Positions 59,201 to 64,000 of a stretch of 64,000 nucleotides of DNA are shown here, one piece after another. The notes beneath the pieces are model-generated. The model ran no database searches and had not been told where the DNA came from. It worked only from the letters and a program-made list of their open reading frames with translations. Each line of letters begins with the position of its first letter. The first letter of the stretch is position 1. The stretch comes from Candidatus Nitrosocosmicus franklandus (GTDB lineage Archaea; Thermoproteota; Nitrososphaeria; Nitrososphaerales; Nitrososphaeraceae). Position numbers and translations under genes: made by a program. The DNA lies in contig NZ_LR216287.1 in NCBI RefSeq assembly GCF_900696045.1, positions 1,841,854-1,905,853 of the forward strand, read 5' to 3'.

Positions 59201-59614
59201 AATGAAACATTTCTACAATTTATCTGTATTGGAAAGCATTATCTAATAAAAGTAATCTACTTCGAAAATAGCGATGTTACAAGATATTTTCCACATTCAA
59301 CTCCAATGGAAGAAATCGTTAGGTTAGGATATCTAAAAATGAAAACCTCGATGGAAATATTGATATTCCTTTATACAAAGAAAAAAAATACTCATTTGGT
59401 GATATTATATCATATGTAGGTATTGTATCATCACCATCTCTTGGAATTCGAAGAGACTTGATGGGTCAAATATCGTAGCAAGGAGAATAAAGATGAAGGA
59501 TCAGAATTTTCAGTGAGGATTCCAAAACTTATTAAAAAATTGCTACAGGAGACCAACAACAGTTTACTAGATAAGGATATGGCTAGTTATCTTTCATTGA
59601 TAAGTGAATTCTAG
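59201..59614 (+). pseudogene. Decayed gene of unknown family
   Basis: Successive frames encode FICIGKHYLIKVIYFENSDV, TRYFPHSTPMEEIVRLGYLK, NLDGNIDIPLYKEKKYSFGD, IVSSPSLGIRRDLMGQIS and finally PKLIKKLLQETNNSLLDKDM, ending at TAG 59612. Frameshifts near 59340 and 59475 separate them. Coding character is strong throughout. Not recognised. Confidence 0.5.
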
Positions 59615-60307
59615 TATTTTATTAGAATATATTTAATTTAATTTTTTTTAAACGAATCCATACTTTGCTGATACCAAACTGATTGAATTTTATTGATGTG
59701 TTATTCTTGTAATTTTGTTGGCTAATATCTTTACATGGACAATGGCATCTACTTCTGCATACCACCTTTTCAGCTGAGTGATTTAATTCAACTCGCGTGA
59801 CCAGTTGCTGTAGAAAATAGAGTGACTAGTTCATTCTACGAATGAATCATGATCTTTATATCGACATTTGGAGAAGTACTATATGCGGCTCCGTTTATCT
59901 AGTTCTCATTAAGAGTATGGATGAACAAACCTGTTAATCCATACTCTTGCTTTATTATTGCTGCAAAATTTAATTTGGTGTTTTTCTTTTCTGGTAGGAC
60001 AAAACAGCAAAATTACACACTACAATTATTCTTACATTATCCTCGTATCTACATAATGCTTTATCGATCTAATAATTTGTAACTTTGTCATGAAATTGTA
60101 AGATGATAGATTGCCAAATTTTTGTCATAATACCACAAAATGTATGTTGTAGATTATAATACGATACATGCAGTTTTATCCATTGGTATGATATAATCAA
60201 TCTTAAACAATAACTGGCATAAATTATAATGTGTTATTTATAATACTTGCTTGCGATTGATTTGATTGTTATATATTTTAGTATCTTTGGATAAACCATC
60301 CAACAAT
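59615..60307. other. Gene-free stretch
   Basis: Upstream region of the cobalt uptake pair. I looked for a cobalamin-riboswitch-like core and see none. A direct repeat around ATAGAGTGACTAGTTCATTC is too short to interpret. Confidence 0.35.
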
Positions 60308-60317
60308 TTATATATAT
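60308..60317 (+). promoter_or_regulatory. TATA box of the cbtBA pair
   Basis: TTTATATATA centred 25 nt upstream of the ATG at 60337. It overlaps the more upstream ATG at 60316, which argues that 60337 is the true, leaderless start. Confidence 0.6.
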
Positions 60318-60336
60318 GGATTTATTCTTTCAGAAT

Positions 60337-60555
60337 ATGGGTTCTCGTGATGAACTTAGAATTATACAAAAGGATCAGACGCCTAAATTAGCAATTGCAG
60401 TCTTAGCAATGATTGCGATAACTAGTATTTACATTGTTGGTTACGATCAAGGACAAATATTTAGCTTGGTTCAGGGAAGTGAAGCATATGATGAAATGTG
60501 GATTCATGAATTTACTCATGACATAAGACATGCAGCAGGATTTCCATGTCATTGA
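60337..60555 (+). CDS. cbtB: Cobalt transporter subunit CbtB
   Basis: 72 residues from ATG 60337 (the alternative ATG at 60316 lies within the TATA box). A single membrane helix (LAIAVLAMIAITSIYIVGYD) is followed by a periplasm-side tail ending in the family hallmark HEFTHDIRHAAGFPCH, whose clustered His residues are the presumed cobalt ligands. CbtB works with CbtA, encoded 36 bp downstream, to bring cobalt into the cell for cobalamin synthesis, which ammonia-oxidising archaea carry out themselves. Length and layout are standard. Confidence 0.9.
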   Translation: MGSRDELRIIQKDQTPKLAIAVLAMIAITSIYIVGYDQGQIFSLVQGSEAYDEMWIHEFTHDIRHAAGFPCH

Positions 60556-60591
60556 TGATTGTAAATTAATTTGATATCTTAAAGTAGGTTA

Positions 60592-61317
60592 ATGCATATG
60601 AATTCGTACTCTTTTATTTTTATTTCACTTTTTGCAGGAGTTCTAGCTGGGCTAGTATTGGCAAGTATTAATTATTTTGTTGCAGAGCCTTTTATTGATC
60701 AAGCCATTGGAATAGAGGTTGAAAATAGCATAGCTGAGGGAAAAGTTATTGATTTTAATGAATTAAATACTTACAGAATATGGCAAAAAGAAGGTACTTT
60801 TGCTACAGGTGCACTACTTGGTTTGACATATGGGGCAGTTTTAGGTATCATATATGTCATCTCACGCAAGTACCTCCCCTCATCAGATGATCGAAAGAAA
60901 TCTCTTGTTTTGGCAGGACTGATGTGTTTGGCCTTATATGTTGTTCCATTCCTGAAATATCCAGCTAATCCTCCTGCTGTGGGAGATCCAGAAACGATTG
61001 GATTCAGGGATAGCCTATATACAGCCTTTCAATTGACATCTGGATTAATAGTTGTGGGACTCTGTACCGTGGTGATTAAATTTAGAACGTTCAGTTATCT
61101 CAAGTACCTGATCCCCATTTTTTATGTAGGGCTAGTCAGTGTTATATTTTCCATTTTTCCTTCCAATCCCGATGCAATAACAGCACCTATGGACTTGGTC
61201 AATTCATTTAGAATGGTCACCTTCGCTACCATGGTAATGTTTTATTTGGTCTTGGGAATAATCTTTGGAATGATGTGGAACAAATATAAACCACATGTAG
61301 CAACTCAGATAAATTAG
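60592..61317 (+). CDS. cbtA: Cobalt transporter subunit CbtA
   Basis: 241 residues with five to six membrane helices, first at residues 7-28 (FISLFAGVLAGLVLASINYF). Family motifs: WQKEGTFATGALLGLTYGA and VPFLKYPANPPAVGDPETI, the latter the most conserved part of CbtA. Forms the membrane channel component of the CbtAB cobalt uptake system and follows cbtB by 36 bp, presumably in one transcript. No riboswitch-like element is seen upstream. Start ATG 60592 or the second ATG at 60598. Confidence 0.92.
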   Translation: MHMNSYSFIFISLFAGVLAGLVLASINYFVAEPFIDQAIGIEVENSIAEGKVIDFNELNTYRIWQKEGTFATGALLGLTYGAVLGIIYVISRKYLPSSDDRKKSLVLAGLMCLALYVVPFLKYPANPPAVGDPETIGFRDSLYTAFQLTSGLIVVGLCTVVIKFRTFSYLKYLIPIFYVGLVSVIFSIFPSNPDAITAPMDLVNSFRMVTFATMVMFYLVLGIIFGMMWNKYKPHVATQIN

Positions 61318-61692
61318 CCCTAATTACCTCATTTTTTATGGGTTGTTCCTCAAGTTTCTTGATACATCTACTACCTCTTCAACTCATTTTATGCTAGGTA
61401 ATTCAGATATATTCATCTTAGTTAACCATTTTTAATAATTCCTCTAGATTCTATTATTTCTTTTAAATAGGAACAGAAATTTATGTGATTTTATCGAATT
61501 GTTTTAAAGTTATATTGATTGATATTATATTTTTGAAAAACAAAAAGCATCAACAACAATATTTCAAATTATGCTAGGTTCGATATGATTCCTCATCTCG
61601 TATGTAAATTCCAAAGTTATTATTGAAATAAGAATTAAATGTGCTGTATTCTACGAATGTACCAATATCTTTAAAGTTGTTCAATATATGAC
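61318..61692. other. Gene-free stretch
   Basis: Spacer after cbtA, A+T-rich; no coding pattern or hairpin with T-run recognised. Confidence 0.35.
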
Positions 61693-63119
61693 TTGAAAGT
61701 TATGGTATTTGCTCATGGACTATTGCGATTGATATACTTTTTGATTCATCTTGTTCTGGTAATAGGTATCAATGTAATTTTGATTGTTACCTATGAACGA
61801 AGAATATATACACAAGATTTTTCTAATGGGTCATCTTCGACATTTAATAGAGAATCCATCATTCAAATGATGGAAAACAACCTCACAAGTATCGTATCAG
61901 GAATAGATTTTAAAGTGCTTAATAATGTAACAGATCCGTCAATAACAATTTCTCCGGTTGATGATACAATATATTTATCATATGCGATAACTGAGAATAA
62001 TGAAACCAACATCTATCTAGAGATATCGAAAGATAATGGTACTACTTTTAGTAATCCAGTAAGAGTGAATGATAAGATTGGTGACGCAACAATGAATGCC
62101 TGGACCAGTACAAAAATTGGACTAAGACCCAATAATGAAGTAAATGTATTGTGGCACGCTATAGACGATTCTAATAAAGATTTTGCTTATGGTACCAGTT
62201 CTCTGAGATTTGCAAAATCAACAGATGGTGGGCAAACTTTTTCATTTGTAACTTCTCCCGGAAATAATACCGTTACCGAAAAGGCATTCTTTGATCTTGC
62301 AGTGTCCAAAAACAATTCTGTTTATATTTCATACTTAGACAGTTTGTCGAATGTCACAGATTTTAGTATTAGCTATCCATCTGAAGTAAAACTATTACGA
62401 TCTTCCGATGGAGGAAATTCCTTTGAAAATCCCGTAACTATTGATAAAACTGCATGTGATTGTTGCAAGACAGCTGCTTGACAGACAAAAATGGGGAAGT
62501 TTACTTAATATGGAGACATGCTTCCCATATAAACAATCAAACGTATACAAATGGATCCAATCTATACAATTATGAAGGCAAGCTAGAAAAAGGTGTCATT
62601 TATGAAGTTATACGTGACATTTATGTAACCCGTTCAAACGACTCTGGAAAGGCTCAAAATTTCTTGCCTGCAGTACGAGTTAACGCTGATAACTGGTACA
62701 TGAATGGATGTCCTAGTGCAGGTCCTGATCTTGGATTTGATAGTAAGGGGGTACTGCATGTAGGCTGGGTTACAGGAGGTTGGGAAATGCCCGGTACCTA
62801 CTATGCAAATCCTACTACTACAGATAGCAGCCTGAATTTCAGTGAACCCCTGCCTATTTTGGTAGATAACTGGATGCCTACGAGCGAAATCAATCTTGGC
62901 GTCGATGGAAGAGATAATGTCTGGATGGCTACGACTGATGCTCGAGATGACAATTATTCCTATGCATTCCTCGCAGTTAAATCTGCTAACGGAGAATTGT
63001 TCAAAAATGGACAATTTGGGATCGGCCAAGATCCTGTCATATCGTCGGTAAAAACAATAACAGGAGTCGTCTGGAAGGATAATGACAATGTCAATCTAGC
63101 TATCTTGAAGCTACGGTAA
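61693..63119 (+). pseudogene. BNR/sialidase-like secreted protein with one frameshift
   Basis: The first frame (TTG 61693) encodes a signal anchor (LIYFLIHLVLVIGINVILIV) and Asp boxes (SKDNGTTF, STDGGQTF, SSDGGNSF) up to ACDCCKTAA and stops at 62481. The second frame resumes with LTDKNGEVYLIWRHASHINN and runs to 63119, including WYMNGCPSAGPDLGFDSKGV. The join near 62470-62480 needs a +1 insertion or 2-base deletion. Aligned to the intact paralogue at 54631-56079 all segments are present, so a single lesion disrupts it; a sequencing error cannot be excluded. Confidence 0.8.
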
Positions 63120-63488
63120 ATTTTGATTAGTAAATCATCTCTATCCATATTTGAAATGTCAAAAATACAATAGCCTTTATCCTTTCTCTCTTACAATTGT
63201 GAAATCCAGCAATAGTTGATCTTTTTACCACTTATCACAAAAGTCGTCAACAGCTACTTTTGTATTGTTGATGTTATTACTGTTTATAAAAACCAAATCC
63301 ACAAATTTGAATATCTTGCTACAGAACAGTTATTAATGACCATAAAATAGTTGATTCTCTATATTAATACTAGCTCTTGTAGTTATGAAACTACAAAAGA
63401 AATAGTCTGTATTCATTTTGATTCATAAAGTTATGACATTCGAAGAATGTACAAGAATTCATATATATTTTCTTTGGACACTATCGAA
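63120..63488. other. Gene-free stretch
   Basis: Spacer and promoter region of the next BNR-type gene; TATA-like ATATATTTTC near 63461-63470 is about 25 nt from the ATG at 63489. Confidence 0.4.
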
Positions 63489-64000
63489 ATGAAATTTTCT
63501 ATGGCTAAAGCTGCCTTACTGTCTACGTGCTTTATTCTGATACTGCTTTTAGGAGGAAGTCAAACGTCTCAAACATTTGCACAACAACAACAACCGCAAA
63601 CTAATGATACTACAAACGACTACGTGTCATTAATTGTTGATGGTGACGGTTCACATGGAGCCGATTTGTTTGTAGATCCAAATACCAATCAAATCTATGT
63701 TACGTATATAAAAACTGAGAATGATAGCTCAGATTTATACTTTACAAAAACCATTGATGAAAACTTTACACTTTCTGAACCTGTTAGGGTAAATGATAAA
63801 CCTGGAGATGTTATGTGGGATGGCAGAGTACCACCACAAATTGAAGTTACTGATAATGGTACTATCTATACACTATGGGTATCCTCAAAAGAGGCACCTG
63901 CATTTGCTCCACATGGGTTTAGAACGCTAAAGATGGCTTATTCGTTAGATGGTGGGGAGACATTTACACCTGCGGTCAATGTAACAAACAAAGACGATGC
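63489..64000 (+). CDS. Third BNR/sialidase-like secreted protein, N-terminal part
   Basis: ATG at 63489; the frame is open to the window end (170 codons). A signal peptide (LLSTCFILILLLGGSQTSQT) ends at TFAQQQ, then the start of a propeller: GADLFVDPNTNQIYVTYIKT, SEPVRVNDKPGDVMWDGRVP, TLWVSSKEAPAFAPHGFR and the Asp box SLDGGETF. The VNDKPGD motif is shared with the protein at 54631, so this is a third member of the same family and the second next to each other on the plus strand. Confidence 0.8.
   Translation, partial: MKFSMAKAALLSTCFILILLLGGSQTSQTFAQQQQPQTNDTTNDYVSLIVDGDGSHGADLFVDPNTNQIYVTYIKTENDSSDLYFTKTIDENFTLSEPVRVNDKPGDVMWDGRVPPQIEVTDNGTIYTLWVSSKEAPAFAPHGFRTLKMAYSLDGGETFTPAVNVTNKDD

Noticed and set aside
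60100-60310. Cobalamin riboswitch upstream of cbtBA
   Set aside because: No conserved core or G+C-rich helices are visible, and the leaderless start leaves no room for a leader.

Overview
The window looks like chromosome of an ammonia-oxidising archaeon of the Nitrososphaeria, most likely a Nitrosocosmicus-type soil lineage. The reasons are strong A+T bias, many secreted proteins with AQ-type cleavage sites and dense N-x-S/T sequons, a zinc-type 7Fe ferredoxin, stand-alone universal stress proteins, cupredoxins, small CxxC proteins and TATA boxes about 25 nt upstream of start codons. There is no rRNA, complete tRNA or CRISPR array. The genus is inference.

0-17 kb: tail of a MEDS sensor gene, a CheY-like receiver, a decayed DUF488 gene, two tandem structured RNA candidates (2274-2602), a UspA protein, ferredoxin, a ubiquitin-like beta-grasp protein, secreted proteins (PQQ-type sugar dehydrogenase, cupredoxin), a 5'-damaged metal ABC ATPase, a DUF4443 regulator, a methyltransferase with a clear terminator, small secreted proteins and a serine hydrolase.

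17-34 kb: a primase-polymerase-like gene, a long stretch of decayed coding DNA, an IS6-type element with perfect 8-bp target duplication, an ArsA/GET3 ATPase, a broken and an intact copy of a secreted alpha/beta hydrolase, a ribbon-helix-helix regulator divergent from a methyltransferase across a 30-bp palindrome, an integrase remnant and a glycosyltransferase.

34-53 kb: sparse. It holds a zinc-ribbon protein and its pseudogene, a radical SAM enzyme, a divergent UspA, secreted proteins, an NmrA-like dehydrogenase, a MEDS gene interrupted by one stop codon, a 310-bp tandem duplication carrying hairpins, and a second IS6 copy in opposite orientation.

53-64 kb: a stand-alone ATP-cone protein, three BNR/sialidase-like secreted paralogues (one intact, one frameshifted, one cut by the window end), an IS5-type element with an apparent -1 frameshift, a LpxD-like hexapeptide acyltransferase lacking a start codon, and a CbtB-CbtA cobalt uptake pair.

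Overall the intact genes serve envelope functions, stress and signalling, and cobalt supply. The most striking property is the density of recognisable gene remnants (DUF488, cupredoxin, antiporter, integrase, zinc ribbons, MEDS, hydrolase) beside intact paralogues, plus several dispersed repeats and structured intergenic elements. The most testable new unit is the regulator/palindrome/methyltransferase module at 28.0-29.6 kb; the most likely new RNAs are at 2.3-2.6 kb.
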